This document shows positions 33,571 to 42,344 of a stretch of DNA of 64,000 bases, piece by piece. Source of the stretch: Paractinoplanes atraurantiacus (GTDB taxonomy: Bacteria; Actinomycetota; Actinomycetes; Mycobacteriales; Micromonosporaceae). The stretch spans positions 1-64,000 of the forward strand of contig NZ_OBDY01000023.1 in NCBI RefSeq assembly GCF_900215205.1. Direction: 5' to 3'. The notes beneath the pieces were generated by a model. It made no database searches. It was given only the letters and a program-made list of their open reading frames with translations, and had not been told where the DNA came from. The position numbers and the translations under genes are program-made. The number at the start of each line of letters is the position of its first letter. The stretch's first letter is position 1.

Positions 33571-34243
33571 ATGACGCGCCGGTGGCGGACGGTCTGGGCG
33601 ACCTGCGAAAGTGACGACCGGATCGTCCGCCTCGGTCTGGCCGGCTCGGGCGTGGTGGTCTCGGCCGGCCGTGGCGGGTCGCTCGAGGCGCGGCGGGTCG
33701 GTGACGGTTCCCTGATCGCTCCGCCGACGTTCACCGGGATCCCGGACATCGCGCACATCGTCGCGCTGGTGGCGTGGAGTGACGGGACGGGTGTGCGGGC
33801 GGCGACCGGCGCCGGTTCCCTGCACAAGTCGCATCGCTGGTTGCAGAGGTGGGATCTCGTAGCGGGGAAGGAGATCCGGCCGGCCATCGACATGAATCGA
33901 CCGCAGGTGAAGGACATCGACCTGGCCATGCTCCGCGGGGAGCAGGTGCTGGTCGTGATCAATCGGGGCGTGCTCGAGATCGCTCTTCTGGTTGGACGAC
34001 CTGACCGAAGCGGTGCGCCTGCCGCATCCCGACGGCGAGTTCATCGCCGCCATGGACGGTGATCGTCTGGTCTGTGGGAGCTATGCGGAGCCGTGGAACA
34101 AGTGGCGGACCGCATGGGGCGGCGAGCTGGTCCCGGCCCTTCGCCTGCCGAGCTCGGCTCGCGGCCTGGTCGTGGTCGGCGGCGGGGACATCATCGTGGC
34201 GTTCGGCGGGCAGGTGGCCCGATTTCGGCCACCGGCGTCATGA
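33571..34243 (+). pseudogene. Decayed duplicate of the candidate immunity gene
   Basis: The 5' part aligns closely with 32598-33533 (MTRRWRTVWATCESDDRIVR vs MTSRWRTVWATGESDERIVR). About 125 bp corresponding to 33000-33124 are missing, which shifts the frame. Homology resumes in another frame at LDDLTEAVRLPHPDGEF (about 33990). A second loss of 135 bp, between short repeats GCGACCT and GCGAACT of the parent copy (33265-33271 and 33400-33406), removes 45 codons in frame. The result cannot form a complete propeller. Confidence 0.82.
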
Positions 34244-34465
34244 CTTCTTCTTCTTGCCCTTTTTGCCCTTGTCGCCGGCGAACATGCTGTTCAGCATGAC
34301 TTCGTCCCGTTCGTGGGCTTGCTCGTCGGCGGTCTTGGGCTCGCGGACGGCGATCTTCCAGAAGATCGCGGCGGCGACGACGACCCAGGCCCACCACGGA
34401 ATGCCCGATTCGGGCCCGAAGAGCTGGCTCGTGACGTCGTAGGCGTCGCTGATGTACTGGTCCAT
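34238..34465 (-). CDS. Small single-pass membrane protein
   Basis: 75-residue protein of unknown function. A hydrophobic helix (IPWWAWVVVAAAIFWKIAV, about residues 22-40) is followed by a charged tail ending in a Lys-rich GDKGKKGKKKKS. There is no signal-peptide cleavage site, so it is likely membrane-embedded with the basic tail in the cytosol. The initiation signal is weak. It overlaps the end of the decayed propeller copy by 6 bp on the opposite strand and lies just downstream of the rhamnose operon hairpin. Confidence 0.55.
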   Translation of the reverse strand: MDQYISDAYDVTSQLFGPESGIPWWAWVVVAAAIFWKIAVREPKTADEQAHERDEVMLNSMFAGDKGKKGKKKKS

Positions 34466-34486
34466 GGCCGCAAGGATCGGCTGGTG

Positions 34487-34516
34487 AGCCCGCCGGGTTG
34501 AGGAACCCGGCGGGCT
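34487..34516. terminator. Terminator after the rhaTPQSMI operon
   Basis: Perfect 13-bp stem (AGCCCGCCGGGTT / AACCCGGCGGGCT) with a 4-base loop, 15 bp past the rhaI stop. On the + strand it is followed by TTT, on the - strand preceded by the equivalent A-run, so it can act in both directions. Confidence 0.82.
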
Positions 34517-34531
34517 TTTCCCGTCGAGAGC

Positions 34532-35698
34532 TCAGGCGCCCCAGCCGGCCTGCTCGCCGCCCACGCGCTCGGCGACGATCTTCTCCTGGTAGCCGCTGGC
34601 CTTGTAGGCGCGAACCGGGTCGGGGTCGAGGCCGGCGTCGGCGCGGACCTCGGCCAGGATCGGGCGGACATCGGTGTTGTAGGCGTCCATCAGCACCGCG
34701 TTCGCCTCGAGCACGTCGCCCTCGGCCTGCGCCTGGAACAGGGCGTCGCGGTCGACCAGCAGGGCCTTGGCCGTGGCCTCCTGGATGTTGAGCACCGAGC
34801 GGATGATCGCCGGGATCTTCGCCTCGATGTTGTGGCACTGGTCGAGCATGAAGTTGATGCCGTACGACGGGTCCAGCGCGCCGCCCCGGACGATCTCGTA
34901 CATGATCCGGAAGAGCTGGAAGGGGTCGGCGGCGCCGGCCATCAGGTCGTCGTCGGCGTAGAACCGGCTGTTGAAGTCGAACGCGCCGAGCTTTCCCTGC
35001 CGCAGCAGGAACGCCACGATGAACTCGATGTTCGTGCCGGGCGCGTGGTGGCCGGTGTCGATGCAGACCGTGGCCTTCTCGCCCAGTTCGACGCAGTGCG
35101 CGTACGAGGTGCCCCAGTCGGGGATGTCGGTGGCGTAGAAGGCCGGCTCGAACAGCTTGTACTCGAGCAGGAAGCGCTGGTCGTCGCCGAGCCGGTCGTA
35201 CGCCTCCTGAAGCGCCGCGTGCAGCCGGTCCTGGCGCAGGCGCAGGTCGTCCTGCCCCGGGTAGTTGATGCCGTCGGAGAACCAGAGCTTCAGGTCGCGC
35301 GACCCGGTCTGGTCCATGATGTCGATCGCCTCGAGCAGGTGATCGGTGGCCTTGCGGCGGATGCCGGCGTCGGGGTTGGTGACCGAGCCGAGCTTGTAGT
35401 CGTTGTCCTGGAAGACGTTGGTGTTGATCGCGCCGATCGCCACGCCCTCCGACTTGGCGTACTCACCAAGAGCCCGGTAATCGTCGACCTTGTCCCACGG
35501 GATGTGCAGGGCCACGGTCGGGGCCACGCCGGTGAAGCGGTGCACGACCGCGGCGTCGGCGATCTTCTCCTCGGGCGTGCGGGGCACACCCTCCTGGGCG
35601 AAGACCTTGAAGCGGGTGCCGGAGTTGCCGAAGGCCCACGACGGGGTCTCGATGCGCTGCGCCGCCAGGGCGCGCTTGACTGCGGCGAGGTCAGTCAT
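34532..35698 (-). CDS. rhaI: L-rhamnose isomerase
   Basis: Xylose-isomerase-like TIM barrel enzyme of 388 residues that converts L-rhamnose to L-rhamnulose. Conserved metal-site segments include LKLWFSDGINYPGQDD (about 155), FLLEYKLFEPAFYATDIPDWG (about 190) and ATVCIDTGHHAPGTNIEF (about 225), with GAFDFNSRFYADDDL near 252. Its length and motifs fit the RhaI type found in actinobacteria and rhizobia. The ATG at 35698 has GGAGG six bases upstream and overlaps the rhaM stop by 8 bp. Last gene of the transport operon. Confidence 0.93.
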   Translation of the reverse strand: MTDLAAVKRALAAQRIETPSWAFGNSGTRFKVFAQEGVPRTPEEKIADAAVVHRFTGVAPTVALHIPWDKVDDYRALGEYAKSEGVAIGAINTNVFQDNDYKLGSVTNPDAGIRRKATDHLLEAIDIMDQTGSRDLKLWFSDGINYPGQDDLRLRQDRLHAALQEAYDRLGDDQRFLLEYKLFEPAFYATDIPDWGTSYAHCVELGEKATVCIDTGHHAPGTNIEFIVAFLLRQGKLGAFDFNSRFYADDDLMAGAADPFQLFRIMYEIVRGGALDPSYGINFMLDQCHNIEAKIPAIIRSVLNIQEATAKALLVDRDALFQAQAEGDVLEANAVLMDAYNTDVRPILAEVRADAGLDPDPVRAYKASGYQEKIVAERVGGEQAGWGA

Positions 35699-36026
35699 GA
35701 GGGGCCTCCAAAGGCTCATTCGAAAGGTGGAACACCTCGGTCAGCAACGGGAACCCGTCGGTGGGTGAGGTGCCGGCGAAGAAGGGGGCCATCTCCGCCT
35801 GCCACCGGGTGTTGACGTCCAGGGCCGCCATGGCCGCCTGGGACGCCTCGAGATCGTCGGCCTCGACGTAGCCGATCAGGAGGCCGTCGTCTCGCAGGAA
35901 CAGGGAGTAGTTGCGCCAGCCGGTGGCCCGAAGTGCTGCCTGCATCTCGGGCCACACGGCCTGGTGCCGCTCCACGTACTCCGCCAGCCGCTCGGGGCGG
36001 ACCTGGAGGTTGAAGCAGTAACGCAT
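35691..36026 (-). CDS. rhaM: L-rhamnose mutarotase
   Basis: Dimeric alpha/beta-barrel mutarotase of 111 residues that equilibrates alpha- and beta-L-rhamnose. The family pattern MRYCFNLQVRPERLAEYVERH, VWPEMQAALRATGWRNYSLFL and NTRWQAEMAPFF is complete, including the catalytic His (ERH). It lies between the binding-protein and isomerase genes. Confidence 0.93.
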   Translation of the reverse strand: MRYCFNLQVRPERLAEYVERHQAVWPEMQAALRATGWRNYSLFLRDDGLLIGYVEADDLEASQAAMAALDVNTRWQAEMAPFFAGTSPTDGFPLLTEVFHLSNEPLEAPHD

Positions 36027-36041
36027 GGGTTCCGCCGCGAC

Positions 36042-37130
36042 CTAGAAGTTGAACTGGTCGATGTTCTCGGCGGTGAACTCGGTCGGCGGGCCGAGGACGA
36101 TCTCGCCGTCCTTGCCGATCGTGTACTCGCCGAGCTTGCCGGCCTTGAACTTCTCACCCTCGGCGCCGGTGATCTGGCCGGAGGCCAGGGCCGCGCCCGC
36201 GTAGGCGGCGAGGTAGCCGATGTCGGCCGGGTTCCACAGCGCGAACTTCTTCACGGTGCCGTTCTTGACGTACTCACGCATCTGGTTCGGAAGGCCCAGG
36301 CCGGTGACCGCGACCTTGCCCTTGTAGCTCGACGAGCCGATGTAGCGCGCGGCGGCCGCGATGCCGACGGTGGTCGGGGCGACGATCGCCTTCAGGTTCG
36401 GGTACGACTGCAGCAGGCCCTGGGCCTCCTGGAACGACTTCTGGTCGTCGTCGTTGCCGTAGGCCACCTTGACCAGCTTCAGCTTCGAATATTCGGGCTT
36501 GGCCAGCTCGGTCTTCATGACCTCGATCCAGGCGTTCTGGTTCGTGGCGTTCGGCGTGGCCGACAGGACCGCGATCTCACCGGAGCCGCCGGCCTGCTCG
36601 AGCGCCATCTTCGCGAGGGACTCGCCGATGCCCTGCGTGGTGGCCTGGTTGATGAACGCGTCGCGGCAGTCCTTGGAGGCGTCCGAGTCGAACGTGACGA
36701 CCTTGATCTTCGCGGCGCGGGCCTGGTTGAGCGACGGGCAGACCGCGTTCGGGTCGTTGGCCGCGACCACGATGACGTCCTGCTGCTGCTGGATCAGGGT
36801 GTTGATGTACGACACCTGTGACGAGGCGGACGCGTCGTTCGGGCCGACCAGCTTGTACTCGCCCTTGACCTCGCCGACCGCCACCTTGCCGCCGCCGACC
36901 TCCACATCGGAGTACGGGTTGTTGAGCTGCTTCGGCAGGAAGGCGATCTTCAGGCCCTCCTTGGTCGCGGCGTTGGGGTCGGCGGCCGCGGAGGCCTGCG
37001 AACCGGAGCCGCTGTTGTCGGTGCTGTCCTTGGTGGTGCCACCGCAGGCGCTCAAGCCCACGACCAGGAGTGCGGCTGAAGTGACGGAAAGTAGCGTACG
37101 GGGGGAGCGACGAAGCACGGCGTACTCCAT
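36042..37130 (-). CDS. rhaS: Rhamnose ABC transporter substrate-binding lipoprotein
   Basis: CUT2 solute-binding lipoprotein of 362 residues. The lipobox is LSAC (Cys29). The mature protein starts LKIAFLPKQLNNPYSDVEVGGGKVA, with SYINTLIQQQQDVIVVAANDP and VVTFDSDASKDCRDAFINQAT, as in RhaS/AI-2-binding relatives. Rhamnose specificity is inferred from the operon (rhaM, rhaI). GTG 37118 with GGAG six bases before it is an alternative start. It lies 15 bp after the permease gene. Confidence 0.9.
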   Translation of the reverse strand: MEYAVLRRSPRTLLSVTSAALLVVGLSACGGTTKDSTDNSGSGSQASAAADPNAATKEGLKIAFLPKQLNNPYSDVEVGGGKVAVGEVKGEYKLVGPNDASASSQVSYINTLIQQQQDVIVVAANDPNAVCPSLNQARAAKIKVVTFDSDASKDCRDAFINQATTQGIGESLAKMALEQAGGSGEIAVLSATPNATNQNAWIEVMKTELAKPEYSKLKLVKVAYGNDDDQKSFQEAQGLLQSYPNLKAIVAPTTVGIAAAARYIGSSSYKGKVAVTGLGLPNQMREYVKNGTVKKFALWNPADIGYLAAYAGAALASGQITGAEGEKFKAGKLGEYTIGKDGEIVLGPPTEFTAENIDQFNF

Positions 37131-37145
37131 TCTTTGAGGTCGGGT

Positions 37146-38141
37146 CTATTGGGCGTTGGCTGCGGCTTGCCGCAGGCGCCGGCGGTGCCAGTTGCCGCGA
37201 ACGGCGGTGGCGATGTTGGGAAGCAGGACGGAGAGCACGAGCAGGGCGCCCGTGACGATGTTGAGCGCCTGCCCGGAGACGTCCTCCAGGCGCAGCGCGT
37301 TCTGCAGCGCGGCCAGCAGCACGACACCGGCCAGAACGCCGGGCAGGCTGCCCTTTCCGCCGAAGATCGACACGCCGCCCAGCAGGACGGCCGCGACGAC
37401 GGCGAGTTCGAGGCCCGAGCCGTTGTCGGCCCGGGCGCTGGAGTAGCGCAGCGTCCACAGCACGCCGACCAGACCGGCGACGGCACCGCTGACGACGTAC
37501 AACCAGAATTTGGTCCTGGCCACCCGGATGCCGGAGAAATGCGCGGCCTTGTCGTTGGCGCCGATCGCGTAGAGCGCCCGGCCGACCGGGGTGGCGTGCT
37601 GCACGATCCCGAAGATCAAAGCCAGGATCACGATCAAGATCAGGACATTGGGTACGGGTGAGGAGCCGAGCGTTCCGGTGACCCAGTCGGTGTAGCTGAA
37701 CGGGAAGTCGGCCACCGCGCCGTCGCCGAGCACCACGAAGGCGAGGCCGCGGAAGAGCGCGAGCGTGCCGATCGTGACCGCCAGCGAGGGCAGGCCGAGC
37801 ACCGTGATCAGGAAACCGTTGAGCACGCCGCAGATCGCGCCGATCACGATGCAGAGCGGGATGATCATTTCGATCGACAGGCCGTTGTTCCAGAACCAGC
37901 CCATCAGCGCGCTGGTGAAGCCGAGCGTGCTGGCCACCGACAGGTCGATCTCACCGGTCACGATGATCATCGTCATCGGCAGCGCGATCAGGATGATCGG
38001 CAGCAGGTCGAGCACCATGAAGGTGAAGTTGCGGCTGGTGCCGAAGTTGTCCACGGTGGCCGACGCGATGATGAGCACCACGATGGTCAGCAGGATGATG
38101 ATGCTGTCCCAGCTGGTCAGCCTCTTCTTCACTTCAGACAT
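37146..38141 (-). CDS. rhaQ: Rhamnose ABC transporter permease
   Basis: CUT2 permease of 331 residues with about nine membrane helices. Signature: IALPMTMIIVTGEIDLSVASTLGFTS (about 52-77), CGVLNGFLITVLGLPSLAVTIGTLALFRG, and ELAVVAAVLLGGVSIFGGKGSLPG near 250. It overlaps the preceding permease gene by 8 bp. RhaP and RhaQ are assigned by order and family resemblance and could be swapped. Confidence 0.88.
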   Translation of the reverse strand: MSEVKKRLTSWDSIIILLTIVVLIIASATVDNFGTSRNFTFMVLDLLPIILIALPMTMIIVTGEIDLSVASTLGFTSALMGWFWNNGLSIEMIIPLCIVIGAICGVLNGFLITVLGLPSLAVTIGTLALFRGLAFVVLGDGAVADFPFSYTDWVTGTLGSSPVPNVLILIVILALIFGIVQHATPVGRALYAIGANDKAAHFSGIRVARTKFWLYVVSGAVAGLVGVLWTLRYSSARADNGSGLELAVVAAVLLGGVSIFGGKGSLPGVLAGVVLLAALQNALRLEDVSGQALNIVTGALLVLSVLLPNIATAVRGNWHRRRLRQAAANAQ

Positions 38142-39156
38142 GAGCGTCTCGCTTACGGAGAGAACGGGCGATCCGGACCGCGACCAGCCGGTCGGCGCAG
38201 ATGGCCAGGATGATCAGGGAGCCGACGATCGCCTGCTGCCAGAACTGGTTGATGTCGAGGACGGCCAGGGCGCTGCTGATCACGGTCAGCAGCAGCGCGC
38301 CGAGGCCGGCGCCCCAGACCGTGCCGCTGCCGCCGAAGACGGCCACGCCGCCGACCACGACCGCGGCCACCACGTTCAGCTCGTAGCCGGTGCCGGCCGA
38401 GGCGTCGACCGTGCCGAACCGGGCCGCGAACAGCACACCGGCCAGGCCGGCGGCGGCGCCGCTGAGGATGAAGGCCACGATCAGGTTGCGGGCGACCTTG
38501 ATGCCGGCCAGCTCGGCCGCGTCCGGGCTCGATCCGATCGCGTACATCTCGCGGCCGATCCGGTAGTTGCGCATCATCAGCGAGACACCGCCGACCACCA
38601 CCAAGGCGATCAGGACCAGCCAGGGGATGCCCAGGATGTTGTCGTTGGCGAAGCTGAGGAAGTGCGCGGGCAGTTCGTCGGCGTTGACCTGCTGGCCGCC
38701 GGCCCACGAGTAGACCAGCCCGCGGAAGATGTACATCGTGCCGAGGGTGACCACCAGGGCGGGCACCTTGCCGTACCGCACCAGCACGCCGTTGACCAGG
38801 CCGGCGACCGCGCCGACGGCGATGCCGACGACGATCGCGACGATCATCGGCAGGCCCGGGTTGTCGCTCATCATCGTGGCCACGGTGAAGGCGCTGATGG
38901 CCAGCACCGAGCCGACGCTCAGGTCGATGTTGCGGGTGATGACTACGACGGCCTGCCCGGCCGCCATCACCGCCAGGATCGCGGTGTTGAGCAGGTTGTC
39001 GCGGATGCTCTGGCCGGAGAGGAAGCGCGGGTTGTCGATCGCGGTGTAGGCGATCAGCACCACGAGGGCGAGCACGATGCCGAGCTCGCGGGTCTTCAGC
39101 AGCCCGCCCGCGAAGCGCCGGCCGGGCGCGGGCGCGCCGAGCGTAGACGTGGTCAT
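38134..39156 (-). CDS. rhaP: Rhamnose ABC transporter permease
   Basis: Second CUT2 permease, 340 residues. Signature: AVMAAGQAVVVITRNIDLSVGSVLAISA (about 60-88), AGLVNGVLVRYGKVPALVVTLGTMYIFRG and NVVAAVVVGGVAVFGGSGTVWGAGLG. I took the ATG at 39156, which overlaps the ATPase stop (ATGA). The open frame extends further upstream within the ATPase gene but without homology. It forms a heterodimeric channel with the next permease. Confidence 0.88.
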   Translation of the reverse strand: MTTSTLGAPAPGRRFAGGLLKTRELGIVLALVVLIAYTAIDNPRFLSGQSIRDNLLNTAILAVMAAGQAVVVITRNIDLSVGSVLAISAFTVATMMSDNPGLPMIVAIVVGIAVGAVAGLVNGVLVRYGKVPALVVTLGTMYIFRGLVYSWAGGQQVNADELPAHFLSFANDNILGIPWLVLIALVVVGGVSLMMRNYRIGREMYAIGSSPDAAELAGIKVARNLIVAFILSGAAAGLAGVLFAARFGTVDASAGTGYELNVVAAVVVGGVAVFGGSGTVWGAGLGALLLTVISSALAVLDINQFWQQAIVGSLIILAICADRLVAVRIARSLRKRDAHV

Positions 39157-40694
39157 GCCGAAACCTTCTGTCCCATCGCGGCGTACATGACTGACTCCTC
39201 CGTGGCCTCGGCCCGGGTGAGCTCGGCCGCGACCTTGCCCTCGCGCAGCACGATGACCCGGTCGGCCATGCCCAGCACCTCGGGCAGCTCGGACGAGACC
39301 ATGACCACGCCCATGCCGTCGGAGGCCAGCGACGACAGGAGCCGGTGAACCTCGGCCTTGGTGCCGACGTCGATGCCGCGGGTGGGCTCGTCGACGATCA
39401 GCAGGCGCGGGCCGGTGGCCAGCCACTTGGCCAGCACCACCTTCTGCTGGTTGCCACCGGAGAGGGTGCCGACGGCGTCGCTGAGCTTGCCCAGCTTGGT
39501 CTGCAGCTTCTCGGTCCAGGTCAGGGCCGACTTGCGCTCGCTGCCGCCGAACAGCAGACCGAGGCGGGCCAGCTTGCGGGCCCGCGGCAGCGTCACGTTG
39601 CGCTCGATCGACAGGTCCATGACCAGACCCTGCTGACGCCGGTCCTCAGGCACGAGGGCCAGACCGGCCGCCATGGCCGCCCGCGGAGAGCCACCCTTCA
39701 GCTTCTTCTTTTTGAAACGCACAGAGCCTGAGTCGTACGGATCGACGCCGAACACGGCCTGCATGACCTCGGACCGACCGGCGCCGACCAGGCCCGCGAG
39801 CGCCACGATCTCGCCTTCTCTTACCTGGAACGAGATGTCACGGAAGACGCCCTCACGGCTGAGCTTGTCCACCTCGAGCAGCACCTCGCCCGGCTCGACG
39901 TCCTGCTTGGGGAAGAGCGCGCTCAGGTCGCGGCCGACCATCTTGCGGATCATGTCGTCGACGCTGAGCTCGGACACCAGCTCGGTCGTGACGTGCTTGC
40001 CGTCCCGCATGATCGTCACCCGCTCGCAGAGCGCGGTGATCTCTTCGAAGCGGTGCGAGATGAACATGATGGCCGCGCCCTCGTCGCGCAGCGAGCGCAC
40101 AACCGAGAAGAGCCGCTCGACCTCGACCGCGGACAGCGCCGCGGTCGGCTCGTCCATGATCAGCACGCGGGCCTCGGCCGACAGCGCCTTGGCGATCTCG
40201 ACCAGCTGCTGGTCGGCGATCGAGAGGCCCCGCGCCGGGCGGCCCGGGTCGAGGTGGACGCCGAGGCGGCGGAAGAGCGCCTCCGCGTTCGCCGTCATGC
40301 TCTTGCGGTCGATCTGGCGCAGCCTGGTCAGCGGCTGGTTGCCGATCGCGATGTTCTCGGCCACCGAAAGGTCGGGGAAGAGCGTGGGCTCCTGGTAGAT
40401 GACGGCGATGCCGGCCGCCTTGGCGTCGGCCGGGCCGGCGAACTCGACATCGGCCCCGTCGACCCGCAGCGTGCCGGTGTCGGGCCGGTGCACACCGGCG
40501 AGCATCTTGACGATGGTCGACTTGCCGGCGCCGTTCTCGCCGACGAGAGCGTGCGCCTCGCCCGGGAAGAGCGGGAAGCTGACGCCCTGGACGGCCGCGA
40601 CGGCGCCGAACGACTTCGTGACGCCGGCGACCTCGAGCCGGGCCGGCCCGTGGTCACCGGCGCGGTTATCGGGCTTGGCCGAAGAGTCCGCCAC
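39153..40694 (-). CDS. rhaT: Rhamnose ABC transporter ATP-binding protein (double cassette)
   Basis: Duplicated ABC ATPase of 513 residues, typical of CUT2 importers. The first cassette has GENGAGKST, a degenerate signature LSIADQQLVEIAKAL and LIMDEPTAAL. The second has a degenerate Walker A (GLVGAGRSE), a good signature LSGGNQQKVVLAKWL and LIVDEPTRGIDVG. One degenerate site per half is normal for RbsA-like proteins. I chose GTG 40694 because GGAGG lies five bases before it; GTG 40706 is also open. It is first in the operon rhaT-P-Q-S-M-I, whose promoter region holds LacI-type operators. Confidence 0.9.
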   Translation of the reverse strand: MADSSAKPDNRAGDHGPARLEVAGVTKSFGAVAAVQGVSFPLFPGEAHALVGENGAGKSTIVKMLAGVHRPDTGTLRVDGADVEFAGPADAKAAGIAVIYQEPTLFPDLSVAENIAIGNQPLTRLRQIDRKSMTANAEALFRRLGVHLDPGRPARGLSIADQQLVEIAKALSAEARVLIMDEPTAALSAVEVERLFSVVRSLRDEGAAIMFISHRFEEITALCERVTIMRDGKHVTTELVSELSVDDMIRKMVGRDLSALFPKQDVEPGEVLLEVDKLSREGVFRDISFQVREGEIVALAGLVGAGRSEVMQAVFGVDPYDSGSVRFKKKKLKGGSPRAAMAAGLALVPEDRRQQGLVMDLSIERNVTLPRARKLARLGLLFGGSERKSALTWTEKLQTKLGKLSDAVGTLSGGNQQKVVLAKWLATGPRLLIVDEPTRGIDVGTKAEVHRLLSSLASDGMGVVMVSSELPEVLGMADRVIVLREGKVAAELTRAEATEESVMYAAMGQKVSA

Positions 40695-40715
40695 AGCCAC
40701 CTCCACGTCGGACTT

Positions 40716-40727
40716 TGAAATGTTTCA
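40716..40727. promoter_or_regulatory. LacI-type operator O1 in front of rhaT
   Basis: TGAAATGTTTCA, 11 of 12 matches to the perfect palindrome TGAAACGTTTCA found before rhaEW. It lies 21 bp upstream of the rhaT start, where a repressor would block initiation. Confidence 0.72.
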
Positions 40728-40780
40728 GAGAACGTGTAGAGAACGTAGGTGGCCCCGATCACACGTGTCAAGCATTCGAT

Positions 40781-40792
40781 CGAAACGTTGCG
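40781..40792. promoter_or_regulatory. LacI-type operator-like site O2
   Basis: CGAAACGTTGCG, with the GAAACGTT core and 9 of 12 matches to TGAAACGTTTCA, 65 bp from O1. Weaker site in the rhaT/regulator divergent region. Confidence 0.45.
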
Positions 40793-40836
40793 GAAACACG
40801 GCCGTTGTGAGTTCGACCTGTACCGTAAGATGCAAC

Positions 40837-40848
40837 TTCAACGTTTCA
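40837..40848. promoter_or_regulatory. LacI-type operator-like site O3
   Basis: TTCAACGTTTCA, 10 of 12 matches to the consensus, 56 bp from O2 and about 110 bp before the regulator gene. It could mediate autoregulation. Confidence 0.5.
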
Positions 40849-40955
40849 ACCGTCTTTTTCTCCGGCCGCGTGATCACCGCTTTTCGTCAGGCGGGGTACG
40901 GTGAGCCGGTTCCGCGTTTCACCGCCGGCTCGACCGGCAGGTCGAGGAGGTTGCG

Positions 40956-41990
40956 GTGCTGAACGGCAGGACGCCGTCCGTCAAGGACGTGGCCGCCTCC
41001 GCCGGCGTCTCGCTGGGCACGGTCTCCAACGTGATGAATCGCCCGGAAGTGGTCAGCGCCCGCACCCGCGAACGGGTCGAGCGCGCCATGACGGAGCTCG
41101 GATTCGTCCGCAACGAGTCGGCCCGCCAGCTGCGTGCGGGCACCAGCCGCACCCTGGCGTACGTGATGCTCGACGGCACCAACCCGTTCTTCCACGACGT
41201 GGCGCAGGGCATCGAGCTGGCCGCCGAGGACGCCGACCTGTCGCTGTTCATCTGCAACAGCAACAGCCGCGCGTCCCGGGAAGAGGTGCACCTCGACCGC
41301 CTGCTCCAGCAGCGCGTCCAAGGCATCCTGATCACGCCGGTCGACCCGGCGGCGCCGCACCTCGACGAGCTGTCCCGCCGGGGAGTGCCCCTGGTCGTGG
41401 TCGACCGGGTCCGCGGCGTCGACAACTGCTGCTCGGTGGCGGTCGACGACGTGCTGGGCGGCCGCATAGCGGTCGAGCACCTGGCGGAACAGGGGCACGA
41501 GAGGGTCGCGTTCATCGGCGGCCCCGACTCGCTGGGCCAGGTGGGCGAGCGACTGCAGGGCGCCCGCGAGATCTGGTCGTCGCTGGGCCGCTCCCCCGAC
41601 GATCTGATCTACCTGCCGACCGACGCGATGACCGTCGCCGATGGACGGTCGGCGGGCGAGCGCCTGGCCGGCCTGCCCGCGCGCCGGCGCCCGACGGCGG
41701 CGTTCTGCGCGAACGACCTGCTGGCCCTGGGCCTGCTCCAGCAGAGCATCGGCGCCGGCCTGCGAGTGCCGGACGACCTGGCCATCGTCGGCTTCGACGA
41801 CATCGAGTTCGCGGCGGCGGCCGCGGTGCCCCTGACGTCGGTGAGGCAGCCGCGTCAGGAGCTGGGACGGGCGGCGGCGCAGTTGGTGCTCGACGAGGCC
41901 ACAAACCCGGACCACAAGCACAGCCAGCTCCAGTTCACCCCCGAACTGGTGGCCCGAGCCTCAACGGTCTCCCGCACCCGCACCGTCTGA
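40956..41990 (+). CDS. LacI family regulator of the rhamnose regulon
   Basis: Transcriptional regulator of 344 residues. The N-terminal helix-turn-helix reads SVKDVAASAGVSLGTVSNVM (residues 8-27) with hinge RNESARQLRAG. The effector domain has LAYVMLDGTNPFFHDVAQGIE, ILITPVDPAAPHLDEL, CANDLLALGLLQ and LAIVGFDDIEFA. GTG 40956 has GAGGAGG five bases upstream. It sits divergent from rhaT and upstream of the rhaEW operon, and LacI-type palindromes occur at both. It probably represses both in the absence of a rhamnose-derived inducer (inference). Confidence 0.88.
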   Translation: MLNGRTPSVKDVAASAGVSLGTVSNVMNRPEVVSARTRERVERAMTELGFVRNESARQLRAGTSRTLAYVMLDGTNPFFHDVAQGIELAAEDADLSLFICNSNSRASREEVHLDRLLQQRVQGILITPVDPAAPHLDELSRRGVPLVVVDRVRGVDNCCSVAVDDVLGGRIAVEHLAEQGHERVAFIGGPDSLGQVGERLQGAREIWSSLGRSPDDLIYLPTDAMTVADGRSAGERLAGLPARRRPTAAFCANDLLALGLLQQSIGAGLRVPDDLAIVGFDDIEFAAAAAVPLTSVRQPRQELGRAAAQLVLDEATNPDHKHSQLQFTPELVARASTVSRTRTV

Positions 41991-42000
41991 CCGCACGGCG

Positions 42001-42176
42001 ATCGTCCTCCCGCGCGCCGTCTGGCTGTTGCGCGGCCTGAGGTGGTCGTCCGCCCGCGCGCCGTCCGGTCGTTTCAGGGCTTGCGGTGGTCGTCCGCCCA
42101 CGCGCGGTCCGGTCGCTTCGTGGCTTGCGGCGGCCGTTCGCCCGCGCGCCGTCCGGTCCTTTCGGGGCTTGCGGCG
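42001..42176. repeat. Four tandem copies of a 44-bp GC-rich repeat
   Basis: Units at 42001-42044, 42045-42088, 42089-42132 and 42133-42176, each starting (A/G)(T/C)CGT(C/T)C and containing CGCGCGCCGTCCGG followed by a GGCTTGCGG-like end. Units two to four are most alike. The period is not a multiple of three, and reading frames change between units, so it is not coding. It starts 10 bp after the regulator gene stop. Confidence 0.85.
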
Positions 42177-42258
42177 GCAGCATGAGATCCGTGTCCAGCG
42201 GCCCGGTGGTCACGACCGCGCGCCAGCAGCCGGGCCGCGCCGGCGTCCCCCCACCCAG

Positions 42259-42344
42259 CGCCGCCTCCGCGCGCCGTCTGACCGTTCCGCGGCTCGCGAC
42301 GGTCGTCCTCCCGCGCGCCGTCGGGTCGTTTTGGGCTTGCTGCG
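42259..42344. repeat. Two further copies of the 43/44-bp repeat
   Basis: Units at 42259-42301 and 42302-42344 have the same CGCGCGCCGTC core and spacing as the array at 42001-42176. They are separated from it by 82 bp of unrelated sequence. More diverged traces continue to about 42420. The rest of the 41991-42541 gap holds no gene that I can support. Confidence 0.7.

Noticed and set aside
42001..42344. CRISPR array
   Set aside because: Units are contiguous without unique spacers and diverge along their whole length.
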